From assembly GCA_036924085.1 (NCBI GenBank), contig JAVGWX010000003.1:119846264-119910263 (forward strand): a stretch of 64,000 nt of DNA. Direction: 5' to 3'. The notes below the pieces were generated by a model, which made no database searches, was not told the DNA's origin, and saw only the letters and a program-made list of their open reading frames with translations. The translations under genes were made by a program, and so were the position numbers. The stretch is from Ariolimax columbianus (taxonomy: Eukaryota; Mollusca; Gastropoda; Stylommatophora; Arionidae). Below, one piece after another: positions 35,101 through 43,654 of this stretch (position 1 is its first letter; every line of letters starts with the position of its first letter).

Positions 35101-38100
35101 AATAAGCTAGTTTTACTAACATGAACTTGTGGCTGTTGAGAATCTTTTCAGAAGACATAGTTATTTCCATCTATGTTTTGCCTTGTCTGTATAGATTACT
35201 GCATAATTCACCAAGGACAATCGTCATATGTCAGAATTGTGGAGCTTTTGTATACGTTGGTTCCGAACTGTGATTCCAACTAAGCGTCTCTCAAGAGAAA
35301 CCTGGGCCACTCTCAATTTGTCCTCAAGTGATTTTGTTAGTGTCCATGTCTCCGTACCATAGCACATAGCAGAGAGCACAGTGGAATTGGAGAGAGATGC
35401 TCATAGGTTCTGGTCTTGGCATCTGTCCAGGACCGTGTTAATGGACGAGAAGGCTGCCCTACTTGTCAATTCATGTTCCAGGTTATTTTCCATAACGAGG
35501 AGGTGCCCAAGATAGATTTGACAAGGCAAAATATAGATGGGCAGGTCACATGTTACAACAAAACGATAGTCAATGGAGCACAACGACAGCAATCTGGTAC
35601 CCCAGAGGTAATAAGAGACTGCGGGGAAGACCTCCAATGCATTGGTCAGACTCCCTTGCTGTACACAGCATCACGCAAGACGTCTCGGAAGGAGGGCTAA
35701 CCATGCACTGTGCTTCTTCCTTGGCCCAAGACAGGGTCCACTGAAGATGAAGTTGGGACCCACAGCTACGCTGAGGAACGGGTCATCAAGATCAAGATAG
35801 TTATTTCAAATATATAATTATAAGCTACTCACATATGAGTGAGGAGTTTACTCACCTTCAGGGAAGAGTTGTGTTTGAAATCCTTTTCCAAATGCTAAAG
35901 TTTCAATATTGCTGGTGAACTTGCAAAATGTTAAGGCATAATGAAATATTAATCAGCATAATGGTTGGTTGCCTTAAGATGAGAAATATCATATAAAAAT
36001 ACAGCAAATACAAGAGACCTTCACATTTGCTTCATATATTACACTAAAACTGTTCACTATGTGTAACACCAAATCCTGTACAACATCATGAGAGACATAG
36101 GGTTCCCAGTGCACCGGATTCATCCAATCAAAACATCAGGAGTAAGAAGAAATGGTCATAATAGCTGAAGAAACATCAGTCTGATTTGAAGTGTAAAAAT
36201 GAGTGAGACAAGAAAACATACTCTCCCATTATCTATTCAAGATCTATGCAGAAACCTTATAAAAATGTCAGAAGTGACTAAAGTTAATAAAAGTTTGATA
36301 CTATTACAATAAGTGGAAACGAAATAACAGAACTGAAATTTACAGATCACACAGTTATCCTGTCAAATGGTGCAGTGGGACTACAACATATGATTCTGTT
36401 TTTTAAACAACATAGTTAAGAACCAAATCTCTATCCCAACATCAGTAAAATCAAGATAATGATCACTGGAAAAAAAAATCTAAATCAGACCAAAAGTTAC
36501 TCTAGAAAGTTAGGAAATTGAAAATGTCACAAGTTCTGAAAATCTCTGCTCCATTATCAGCAACAATAGAGACTGCCAAAAAGAAATCATGGCAATGTAG
36601 ATGTCAAATAAAATGAGAAATGTATGTCAGAACACAAACAAAAGCAAATATTCTGGTCATATGCATTTTCCCTATGGCAACGTATGGATTCAAAACATGG
36701 GCCATCCCACAAATACTGCAGGAGAAAATTGAGTCTATCAAGCGAAAATGCTTACAGGAACATTCTCTGAATATAATGGACATCAAAAAATTTAAATCAC
36801 GGACATCCTAAAAGAGCTGATTATAGATCAAAATTGGCTAGTAAACGGCATTACGTCTAGAATTAACATACTTTGGCCACATCAAACGCCAATCTAAATT
36901 GTGATTGGTTAAGCAGTATCCATTTCAGTGCTGTATCATTCAAACTAATGTTTTTCAGACATGACTTGGCATGTGTTATCTTTATTACTTATTTGATAAT
37001 AAATATGTGCCTATTTTACTGTTCTTTCGTTTTATTCTTCATTAAATATGTGCATAAACCACTTCATGCCGATTGCTTCGCAAGCTTTTATTGCTTTTGT
37101 TAAAAATTAATTTAGTATTTTCTTTTCTTTAGTCTACAGATGCTCTAAGTTGTAATTTTATTCTTGTTATATTTGCTAATTTTGAAATTTGTAAAGTTTT
37201 TGGTATCAACTATTCAAATGATAAAGATATGATAAAAGAAGGCAGATGTTCAAAATATTTTTTTTTTAAATTGTTCATCCAATTTTAATTAATTTCTTAT
37301 TCTTTTTCAGCATTTGTCCTGAAAAAGTTGTGCCATAGTTTACAGCGAGGCTGCGATATCTGCGCCGTTCGACCTGACACATCCAATTTCAGCTGACTTT
37401 TTTTAGTACCGGGTTTGTCTTCCCAATGTAATCCCTATCCTTTAGCCACACTACACTGGTGACTAGTGCAGCCTGTTTCCAGAGTTGCCACGAGGGGGCA
37501 GAATAGAGTTTTGGTCAGCTATAGTTCGCTGACTCCAATGAGCAGCTAGCTGCTGTCAGCTGCTGCATATTCTTGTAAATGAATTTTATACACACACACA
37601 CACAAAGTATATGTTTCAAACCTCAATGTCTTATCGAAACAATGAGCTTTCAAGCTTTCTAGTACCATCTCTCCATATAAAAAAAAAATATCGAAAAAGG
37701 ATACGGTTAGTAGAGTTATAAATAACAATGAGCCAACAAATCCACCAGCTATTGTTAAGTACTCTTTGGAAGAAATGTCAGTCTTGAATATCTGCATCAG
37801 AGCAAAAATAGTGATGCTCAAGAGAAATGACACCACAGCAGATGGAGCAGTTGGTAGCGCTAAGGAAATGAAAAACTCACAATTAGTACATTAATTTCAA
37901 GATCACAATAAAAACGTTTTTATTATTTTAAGTATTAGCAACAATTGTAGAAGGGGTTACTATGCTAGAATATGTATTTTATTCATATAGTACATTGGTG
38001 ATTGTCCTTGACAGATTGTAAGTGCCAAATCGAATGGTTAACACGTAATAAGTATCAATTTTATTGTCAGTTGCTTCAGTGTACGGCCATGCATTATTTT

Positions 38101-39807
38101 GCTTGGGGTTTTTCACTTGAAAGGCTTAGTTATCACAAATGATGGAAATATATGCTTTTAAAAAAAATATTCTGTATATTGTTTTGTGTATGTTTTTTTA
38201 TTTCCCCTCAAATCAAGAATTCAACCTTTTAGGTCTTCTTATATAAAACATTAATCAAACTAATTCAAAATGTTTTGCCAGATAATCTACTTATAAAGTG
38301 AGAGAACAAAAAGTTTTCTGCATGCCAGTTGCTATAAAATATGTGTCGTCTGCATTTTAAAGCGTTTATACTTTGGTTAAATATTTCAAGAAATTCACTG
38401 CTGATTGCTAACACTTTGTGAAATGTATATGATTTACAGTTAGAATTAGTTAATTTATCAGACCTACACATTTATGACACTGTTTTATTTTATCAGACCT
38501 ATTCATTTATAGCATTGTTTCACACACACATTCCTCGTCTCAAGTTTATTTCTTCATGTATACAGTTCCTAGCTCACCCTGTAGTGAAGTCACAAAGAGA
38601 CTATACTACCACTATGGAATTTAGGGAGATAATGTCAAATTATGATCAACTGAGCATGACGTCTTCAAAACCAAAAGGCAATCCAAAATTATGAAAAGAT
38701 TTCTTTCTGGGTATTTACTATGGGTTTCGATCATCAAGGGATAGCGAATTCTGCTGGTTCCTATATGATATGCCCATGCCAATTCAGTTTCATTCTGGCT
38801 CTTTCCAAACATTGCGTTAAAGGTGTTAGATTTTGTGCACTGTGTTTGTCTAACCTGGAGTGCCAGCACAACTAGTTTGGCGTTCAGTAATTTGATAAGA
38901 CTTAGAGTCTAGACCCACCACTCACTAACACATAGGTCTCCCTGGAAACATCCTGTTTTCATGGCAGCTTGACTAGTGAAATGGGGTATCGATTTGATCC
39001 CTGCAGTAGTGATACATGCAGATGAAGCCCTGGTCCACATTCATCAGCACACTTGGGATGTGAGGAAAGCTACTCATACTACTGCAACTGGCCACTAAAC
39101 GTCCTTTTCAGGGTTTATGTCAACGGTAAATATAATTAGTAAATTACTCATTGTAAGCATTCAGCAACGAACAACTGAGTCTAAGATCATCCATCTTTAT
39201 TATCTTTATCAGAATCAGATTCAATGTGAATCTATCGTCTTTCGACATGTGAGTTGTGACTTCTGTTCGACACGTATTTGACGTATATATAATACTAATA
39301 TAAGTAATACTAGTCACTTTTTTTTAGTGACGTACAACTGAAGCAATTGTGAAGACAAACCACACCGAAATCACCGGGTCTAATGGGCAGGAGGGGAATC
39401 CTGCAACACCTCTTCATGTCCACTGACTGATCGAATTGATAAATCAAACTAGGCACCCATTTTTTAATTCACTAATTGTCTAATAACTTCAATAACATGA
39501 ACAAGTTACAATCTTAGTGAATCAGAACTTGAGAGTCAATTCAATTACTATTAGTTGTATACAGATTATGCAGGGTCTTCTAAATATAAAACAAGTATAA
39601 AGACGTTAAGTTAAGTTTAAGTTAGTAGTAAAATAGTAGTGAATTACTTTATTATTATTACTATTTCAGTATTTGAGAGTGTGTCAAACGACTGAATTCA
39701 GCAATGCCCTCGGTGCATCTTTCTTACATGTTTGTTTACCTTTTTATATCAACCATGGTTTTTATAATAATAATGATTATGAAAAATAATATTACAACGT
39801 TACCCAT
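22995..39807 (-). CDS. KRTCAP2: KRTCAP2/KCP2, oligosaccharyltransferase subunit (five-exon gene model)
   Basis: Small multi-pass ER membrane protein. In the known family, KCP2 with OSTC/DC2 ties the STT3A oligosaccharyltransferase to the Sec61 channel for co-translational N-glycosylation. The model joins 39804-39807, 37705-37859, 35856-35919, 28126-28192 and 22995-23103: 399 bases, 132 codons plus stop, all junctions GT-AG with matching phases. The human protein is about 136 residues. Family-like stretches: residues 36-48 (LTIAGGFVGSLLF), 62-74 (AFGKGFQTQLFPE), 83-96 (LFASALVHRVCVTT) and 105-112 (LYYINRIS). Hydrophobic segments lie near residues 9-25, 36-53, 75-89 and 94-109. The C-terminus KKRK fits a dilysine ER-retrieval signal. 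Introns are 1944, 1785, 7663 and 5022 bp and full of transposons; no coding exon is broken. The protein identity is strong; the tiny first coding exon is the least certain part. Confidence 0.9.
23320..23510 (-). repeat. Repeat-A relative in KRTCAP2 intron 4
   Basis: Diverged copy resembling 6075-6345: CAGCATTTTTGGGAT, CTTAGTCAGGCTGTATGGTTGC, GTCAGCTATGAGTCACTGGC and TGCTGTCAGCTCATTCACTG. Confidence 0.6.
24130..24895. repeat. 39-bp minisatellite, about 18-19 copies (KRTCAP2 intron 4)
   Basis: Unit AGTAGTACCAGGGTTGGGTA followed by GAATAGGACCAATGTCCTG. Some units are shortened, for example near 24250, 24370 and 24545. Because 39 is a multiple of 3, long minus-strand frames (YPTLVLLRTLVLF type) run through it; these are artefacts. 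Confidence 0.95.
25375..25625 (+). mobile_element. tRNA-derived SINE (family C) in KRTCAP2 intron 4
   Basis: A box AGTGGTTAGCATCG and B box GACTTCAAAACC at tRNA spacing, then CTATCAGGGGTGAAACAAAA, CCTGTACACTACATGGCAGC and a tail ending CAACAATTAGAATAAAC. Confidence 0.7.
25745..26310 (-). repeat. Dispersed repeat B, long copy (KRTCAP2 intron 4)
   Basis: Inverted full-length relative of 11553-12130. Its tail appears as TTGTTGTTGTTG at the left end (25757). The inner region CCCAGTGGTTAAATTACTAG to GCATTAGCGAGACCATG also matches. Confidence 0.75.
26600..26885 (+). mobile_element. tRNA-derived SINE (family C) with a 42-bp LINE-end insertion
   Basis: A box CTGGTTAAGCAGTTTGG and B box GCATTCAAAACC, then ATGAAATAAAAGCCTAGTC, CAAGCAGCCTTTATTTGTC and CAACAATTAGAATAAATGCC. 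A short LINE 3' end sits at 26802-26843 in its distal part. Confidence 0.72.
26802..26843 (-). mobile_element. Ultra-short LINE 3' end (42 bp) with target duplication
   Basis: The minus strand reads CCTCTACACCTCACGGTAGA, then GAGGAGCGACTAAGTAAGTAAG, ending in a (TAAG)n LINE-type tail. Perfect 13-bp duplications TTTGGATATCAAC flank it at 26789-26801 and 26844-26856. Confidence 0.75.
27255..27640 (+). repeat. Repeat-B-like segment interrupted by a LINE end
   Basis: GCAGGTTACAGTGGCTC, CTTGAGAAGGTGGACTGGATCC and TAGTTGGTTAGGCTGCAGTGAC correspond to repeat-B landmarks. The segment is interrupted at 27423-27605. Confidence 0.55.
27423..27605 (-). mobile_element. I/Nimbus-like LINE, 183-bp 3' end with target duplication
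   Basis: Nearly identical to the 3' end of the full copy at 29842, ending FFEKIMVTV on the minus strand and followed by a (GAA)n tail. Perfect 16-bp duplications CAGTCTGTATTCATCT lie at 27407-27422 and 27606-27621. Confidence 0.92.
28126..28192 (-). CDS. KRTCAP2: KRTCAP2 coding exon 4
   Basis: This 67-bp exon encodes residues 75-97, including ALFASALVHRVCVTT, close to the family ALFASGLIHRVCVTT. The acceptor is TTTGTCTCCACAG and the donor ACTTG|GTAAGC, both strong. Its phases (two bases in, two bases out) fit exons 3 and 5. Confidence 0.9.
28660..28980 (+). repeat. Dispersed repeat B (KRTCAP2 intron 3/exon 4 region)
   Basis: ATCAGAATATGTTAATCAGC, GGCAGCCTGGCTAATCAGG, CTCGTAGTGGTGATCTTATTG and TTAACCCGCCACCAAAGAAAG match repeat-B landmarks. 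It is the same subtype as 52160 and 63150. Confidence 0.65.
29149..33565. mobile_element. Mariner-derived foldback MITE, copy 2 (split by the LINE)
   Basis: The left terminus (TATGAGGCGTGTTCAAATGAAAC) leads to a plus-strand transposase start near 29311 (MAGVIRNPPRVDQRAVI-FLTAEG, VDIHRRMQAVYGD). From 29431 the sequence inverts: the minus strand encodes DKCVSKRTMKNW...KDLLRPGQAHFVASEDAI, then on the far arm the same start region and the terminal sequence in mirror orientation. The distal terminus resumes after the LINE at 33542 and ends near 33565 (GAACACGCCTT). Two 5' mariner halves thus face each other, giving arms of more than 200 bp. No complete transposase remains. Confidence 0.82.
29842..33541 (-). 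mobile_element. I/Nimbus-like LINE, nearly intact, with single in-frame stop
   Basis: A single minus-strand frame from ATG at 33552 to the stop at 29866 (1228 codons) is broken only by TGA at 31215-31213. Domains: AP endonuclease (QET 38-40, GDFN 131-134, SDH 208-210), reverse transcriptase (YRPISLLS, WVDLEKAFD, GVPQGGVLSP, FADD 669-672), RNase H (TDGS, FRAEAEAL, LLTDAL, NEEAD) and a Cys/His tail (CPCGTGKMTTEHLLQNC). Perfect 13-bp duplications GCTGGGTTCATTT lie at 29829-29841 and 33542-33554. The 3' tail is (GAA)n. RNase H and the Cys/His tail point to the I/Nimbus group. No ORF1 is present, so the copy is 5'-truncated. It lies in KRTCAP2 intron 3, sense to the gene. Confidence 0.93.
34060..34410 (-). 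repeat. Dispersed repeat A (KRTCAP2 intron 3)
   Basis: GTTCTCAATCGTCCGTTACC, GGAGAACGGAACGCGTTGTG, CACCTTTCGATCTGATACAT, GCAGCCTGTTATCCAGGATC and GAGTCGCTGACCACC, in the same order as 7745-8125. A CTTCTACTTCTTTG tract at the left end corresponds to a GAA-type tail. Confidence 0.75.
34735..35110 (-). mobile_element. RTE-like LINE 3' end
   Basis: Minus-strand reading: RKAVGVTRLDRVRNKVM, CMEYIERQRIK-FRHLTRM, then ARDRPQKRWIDGVSETQKKCG and RKLHLPMASNETSG. This is the usual C-terminus of RTE-like polyproteins. Decayed. The tail region contains ATGATGATA. Confidence 0.78.
35185..35800. mobile_element. LINE fragment with internal inversion
   Basis: 35520 down to 35185 on the minus strand encodes the RT C-terminal region (YLGHLLVMENNLEHELTSRA, AMCYGTETWTLTKSLEDKLR, VSLERRLVGITVRNQRIQ). 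From about 35521 the plus strand continues with the next part of the same polyprotein (AKYRWAGHMLQQNDSQW, KRLRGRPPMHWSDSLA, LAQDRVH). Consecutive coding segments on opposite strands meeting at one point fit a 5' inversion during integration. It lies just below KRTCAP2 exon 3. Confidence 0.78.
35856..35919 (-). CDS. KRTCAP2: KRTCAP2 coding exon 3
   Basis: This 64-bp exon is too short for ordinary ORF calling. It encodes residues 54-74 with the family hallmark AFGKGFQTQLFPE (human counterpart has VFGKGFQAKIFPE). The acceptor is TTTTGCAAG and the donor is the strong GAAG|GTGAGT. The exon ends one base into the Val75 codon, which exon 4 completes. Confidence 0.88.
36080..36900 (+). mobile_element. 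RTE-like LINE fragment, highly decayed
   Basis: Plus-strand remnants in RT order: IMRDIGFPVHRI, ISGNEITELKFTDHTVILSN (YADD region altered to TDHT), ISIPTSVKS, LCSIISNNRDCQKEI, FPMATYGFKTWAIPQ and LTYFGHIKRQ-like. Many stops. It lies in KRTCAP2 intron 2. Confidence 0.65.
37330..37565 (-). repeat. Repeat-A relative (KRTCAP2 intron 2)
   Basis: GCCATAGTTTACAGCGAGGC, CCGTTCGACCTGACACATCC, AGTACCGGGTTTGTC, GCAGCCTGTTTCCAGAGTTG and GCTAGCTGCTGTCAGCTGC match 6075-6345. Confidence 0.68.
37705..37859 (-). CDS. KRTCAP2: KRTCAP2 coding exon 2
   Basis: This 155-bp exon encodes residues 2-53: the first membrane segment, the short loop KTDISSKEY, and the second membrane segment. The acceptor reads CATTTCCTTAG, with a branch-like TACTAAT about 25 bases upstream. 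The donor is ACC|GTATCC. It begins two bases into a codon and ends on a codon boundary, matching exons 1 and 3. An open frame continues past the donor into intron sequence (to about 37546) but loses family similarity there. Confidence 0.88.
38880..39175 (+). repeat. Dispersed repeat B (KRTCAP2 intron 1)
   Basis: CTGTTTTCATGGCAGCTTGAC, GGGGTATCGATTTGATCCC, CATGCAGATGAAGCCC, AACGTCCTTTTCAGGGTTTAT and the end CATTCAGCAACGAACAAC match repeat B. Confidence 0.7.
39560..39620 (+). mobile_element. CR1-like LINE 3' terminus
   Basis: TTGTATACAGATTATGCAGG and GTATAAAGACGTTAAGTTAAG match the 3' end also seen at 43684, 46310 and 58005. It ends in a (TTAAG)n tail. Confidence 0.7.
39804..39807 (-). CDS. 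KRTCAP2: KRTCAP2 coding exon 1 (ATG plus one base)
   Basis: The minus strand reads AAAATGG followed by donor GTAACG at 39803. This gives the start codon plus the first base of an Ala codon, completed by the CG that opens exon 2. The predicted N-terminus then aligns in length with other KRTCAP2 proteins. The 5' UTR should extend above 39807; its cap site cannot be fixed by eye and no TATA box was recognised. The call rests on context, phase and spacing, so transcript data would settle it. Confidence 0.65.
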
Positions 39808-40079
39808 TTTCTTGTTTCTCGCTAGCTGAATTAGAAAGAAAAACTGAAAGATCCACAACAGCCTACGTGTTGTTTCCGCTTGGGAGTAATCAGTAAACAT
39901 GTCTAAAGTATCTATCAGTTTAAAGTTTATAACGAAATAAGCGAAATGTATTGTGCTTATATATATATCATAAATACATTACATTACATGTACTTACCGA
40001 AATTTACATGACCATACTAGATATTTGCTTATTTGCTAAAAGATAAGCACAAACACAATTTAATCATGTCACCTCCCCC

Positions 40080-40620
40080 TCTTCTCGATTACTTCAGATC
40101 ATGTTTCATCTCCACATTCAATGTCAGCTAAAATGGGACTCGAGCGTTTATTTGTTTATTGGCTCGATGTTACAATCATTCAGGACATACCCCTGTCCAT
40201 CTTTTGATGTTTCTCCGTCCCACTTATAGTGTTGATTATCTCCGGCACGTTTGTTCTCCACTTTTCCTTCCAGTATTGTTTTCAGGAAGGTCTTTTGATG
40301 TGACAACAACAACAACAATGTTCGCTTAGGCGTCTCCGTCTGGGGCAGGTTGCGTCGGATGAACACCACCTTTTGATGTGACCATGACTTTAATTGCCGA
40401 ACTTTGATTTCGTTCATCATTTCTATTTTTACCCATACGTTCTCCAATACTATCTTATCTCCTTTCTTTTCTTTACACGAGATAATCCTCATTTCTTCTA
40501 TACATCCACTTTTCAAAAGTATGAATTCTCTTCTCCAACTGGTTGTTCGTTGTCCACGTTTCTAGTAATTGTCCATTGTCGTCGCTAGGACCGTCAACAC
40601 ATCTCATTTCATACTACATT
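40080..40620 (-). mobile_element. LINE 3' region, with a 65-bp LINE insertion
   Basis: Minus-strand reading: ENVWVKIEMMNEIKVRQLKS, then TFLKTILEGKVENKRAGDNQ and YVLNDCNI. This is the C-terminal region of a LINE polyprotein, related to 57700-58000. It is interrupted by a short insertion at 40305-40369. Confidence 0.72.
40305..40369 (-). mobile_element. Ultra-short LINE 3' end (65 bp) with target duplication
   Basis: The minus strand ends GGAGACGCCTAAGCGAACAT followed by a (TTG)n tail. The same terminal motif GACGCCTAAGCGAACATT appears at about 41535. Perfect 13-bp duplications CTTTTGATGTGAC lie at 40292-40304 and 40370-40382. Confidence 0.85.
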
Positions 40621-40839
40621 TAACTACATCCTTATGTCAAGCCATCGCAAGCACGGACAGTTCTATGTCATGACTGGCAAACATGATCTTCAGCTGGTAC
40701 TGATATTCCATGTGCTCTATACTTTATGATCCCGCGCGAGACACTCGCTGATTAAACGCCTTTTTTGACGGCACATTTTCCAAGTTGAAGGATGTTGAGC
40801 TAGGTTTTTCCAAGCGGTAATGTCTATTTGACAGCACTT

Positions 40840-41140
40840 AAGACTTCTCAATTGTCAGCTACGGTCCGCAGGAACTTAAGAACTTGATAAATCGCTTCTC
40901 CCAGCCCTGCACAGATTTTGGTTTCACATTAAGTCACAATAAAACAAATGTGCTGGGACACGATAATTATGAATTAGCAGCTGTGCACCAATTCACACAC
41001 CTGGGTCCCTTATCAACGACAACTACTCTCTAGACCCAAAATAGACAGTAGCGTTGGTAAAATTGCCTCTACATCTGCTCGACTCACGTGTTTGAAAAAA
41101 ACCGTAAGATGTTAATTAAGACCAAGGCCATGGTTTACAT
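40840..41140 (+). mobile_element. LINE RT C-terminal fragment
   Basis: Plus-strand reading: DFGFTLSHNKTNVLGHDNYE, AAVHQFTHLG, SSVGKIASTSARLTCLKKT. It ends where a separate LINE copy begins at about 41140. Confidence 0.7.
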
Positions 41141-41514
41141 TCGGTTGTCCCGAAAAATTCATCACAGTTGTCCGCCAGTTTCATGATGGCATTTCAGTCT
41201 GCGTACTGGATGATGGTAAACTCTCAGAAGCATTCCAAGTCATAAATGGAGTCAAACAGGGCTGTATGCTGGCCCAAATCCTTTTTAGCACGTATTTGCA
41301 GCCATGCTTTATGATACAACACGTGATTGTGACACTGGCATAAAGTTCAGATACCGGGCCGATGGGCAGCTGTTGACTCTGAGATGCCTAAAAACCCTCA
41401 CAAAGGTGGAAGAAGCATCTATTCTAGATCTCTTTTTTACCGACGACTGCGCAATTAACACGTGCTCAGAGCAGGACATGCAGGCAATCATGAATGAGTT
41501 CTCAACTAATTATA

Positions 41515-42195
41515 ATAATGTTCGCTTAGGCGTCTGAGGCCCATTGCGTCGGTCGGTCACATTCATGACCCACACCTGTGGCGTGTTTCCATGGTGGAGG
41601 AGGAGGTTGCTGCTTTTTAGAGTCACACTGTTCGGGGACGGCCTCTTCTACTCCTCCAGCCGGTCGGGGGAAAACTTTTCGCACTGAGGAACGACTTGTG
41701 TAGTATCTTGTGAACCGGGGTTTCCTGGTCCAGTCGTACAGCATGATCGAACGATGAAACTCGGCGCCGATCAATTATCAAGAGACCTTTACGTTGTGGA
41801 TGTAGTCATGACATCGAATGCTCAGGCTACTCGGCTGGTTTCGCATGTGAAAAGCTTCCAGACTAAACATGTCACGTTTCAGCAATGTCCAGGTTTCGGA
41901 ACCGTAAAGCATGACTGGGACCACGCAGGACTGGTAGATGCGGATTTTTGTACCAAGGGAGATCTTGCCATTGCTCCATACATCGCGGACGCAACTAGTC
42001 CGATCCGCCTTGACATATTGGGACCGCTGCCCCTATCGAATGATAGCATGCTACCGAGATAGATGAATTCGTTGACGCCCTCCGCAGTTTGATCTTGAGG
42101 TGCAATGCCCTGGCCTGCTGTGTCAGAAATGAGTTTCTGAACTTTGATCTTGGCATAGGATATAGACAGGCCTATACATTTTCAGAGAGCGCTGC
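41515..42195 (-). mobile_element. LINE 3' fragment nested inside the plus-strand LINE
   Basis: Minus-strand remnants: YAKIKVQKLISDT, YLGSMLSFDRGSGPNMSRRI, KIRIYQSCVVPVMLYGSETWT, LEAFHMRNQPSSLSIRC. It ends GACGCCTAAGCGAACATTATTAT at the left. The host LINE coding sequence stops at about 41515 and resumes at about 42200. Boundaries are approximate and no clean target duplication was seen. Confidence 0.75.
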
Positions 42196-42765
42196 AGCGC
42201 AGATCTGTCTGTATCAAACGGACAATTGAAGATTGACTGATCAATAGCTGTGCCCCCCTGATGCGGGCTGAAGTCAAGAACTACCACGCACCAGTCGTCA
42301 CTGTAAAGGGACATCACCTAAAAACAGTTGATAGCTTTACCTACATTGACAGTACCCTCACCAGAGAAGGAAATATTAACTATCAGGTCCACAACAGGAT
42401 CTCCGGTTCGAGTGCTGCTTTCGGAAGACTACAAGAACATGTTTGGGACCGGCAGGGAATCAGTGTTGTCACTAAGATTAATGTGTATCGTGCTGTTGTG
42501 TTAACCACCATTTTGTACGCATGCGAAACATGGACAGTCTATAGCAGCAGGTATGTCATAATTTCCATGTAAACTGTCTCCGTAGACTGCTAAAGTTCTC
42601 AGCATGGCTAGACTATCTGGCATCCATACGCTGCTACAGAGAACCCAGATTAGATGGACAGGGCATGTTGTTCGCATGTCAGATGAGCGACTCCCTAAAC
42701 AACTGTTATTTGTACGGTGAGCTAATGACAGGACAGCGCTTGCAAGAGGGGGTGGGGTGGATAGA

Positions 42766-42780
42766 GGGGGGGGGGGGGGG
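42766..42780. repeat. Poly-G tract
   Basis: Fifteen G inside the LINE coding region, breaking its frame. Confidence 0.9.
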
Positions 42781-43654
42781 TTGGGTGGACAAAAGAAACG
42801 ATACAAAGACACTCTAAAAGTTTCTTTGAAAAGTTTTTCCATTGATGTTACTGTCTTGGAGCTGCTTGCTCCGAACCGCTCGGCCTGGCGCACTGCCGTC
42901 ACACATGGTGCTTGCATCGTTGAGCAGAGGACCATCGCGGAGGCGTAGGAAAAACGAACTGCGCGAAAGGAAAGAATGCAAGACTGCCCAACTACAAATG
43001 CTGTTTACGTGTGCTCAACTTGCAGTAGGGTTTGTCACGCTCAGAATGGACTGTACAGTCATAAGGAGTCACATCTGAATAAACATGTCTGACGCTGGTT
43101 TCATCTTCGCTTGCGATTAGAAACTAACAAATTTTAATGTGAAAAGGGTGACAGACGAGGACAAGGCTTTTTCCTGTAGAAACACGTCCTGTCATGCACT
43201 AGATGTGCGCCTTATCCGTGATCAATCCGTACAGGAGTGTGACTCCTTGGGGTCATTTATATATGACTGGAGGGTTCTGGTAACACATCACATTAAAAAC
43301 CGCTTGGTCCTGAATCGACCAGGTAAACAAAGCTCAGCGCCATCTTTGTGACGTAACGGTTTGCCCTGAGAGAAACAAATGCCGCAATAAACAACAATGC
43401 TGATGCTTATACAAACATTGTGCCTCAGATCCACGAAGTCCTGGCACGAAGTACTTGCGTACCATACTGTCACATCCATCAGCTCATCAGCTGCGATGAA
43501 TAATCCCGCGTGAATAACAGCTTGTATGTGACGTAAAGACGCAACGTATCTTAAAGGTTGTTTCTACGTCATACAGTAATCAAAGTAAAGATAAGTATAC
43601 GTGACACCTGAACACTAATTTTTAACTTGTGAGTTACTTATTTGGATGTCAATA

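Larger units (their letters stand above)
41140..43100 (+). mobile_element. LINE with C-terminal zinc finger, interrupted by another LINE
   Basis: Plus-strand segments: RKIHHSCP/GCPEKFITVVRQFHDGIS, NGVKQGCMLAQILFSTY, LFFTDDCAINTCSEQDMQ (FADD-like), MNEFSTNYNN. After an insertion: APVVTVKGHHLKTVDSFTYI, ISGSSAAFGRLQEHVWDRQG, YRAVVLTTILYACETWTVY, IRWTGHVVRMSDERL, GGQKKRYKDTLKVSLKSF, then a finger-like CSTCSRVCHAQNGLYSHKESH at about 43010-43075. It is closely related to 14957-15530 and decayed. Confidence 0.82.

Noticed and set aside
37546..37704. Continuation of the KRTCAP2 exon 2 open frame
   Set aside because: Similarity stops at the GTATCC donor and exon 3 continues the protein in phase; the extra frame is intron read-through.
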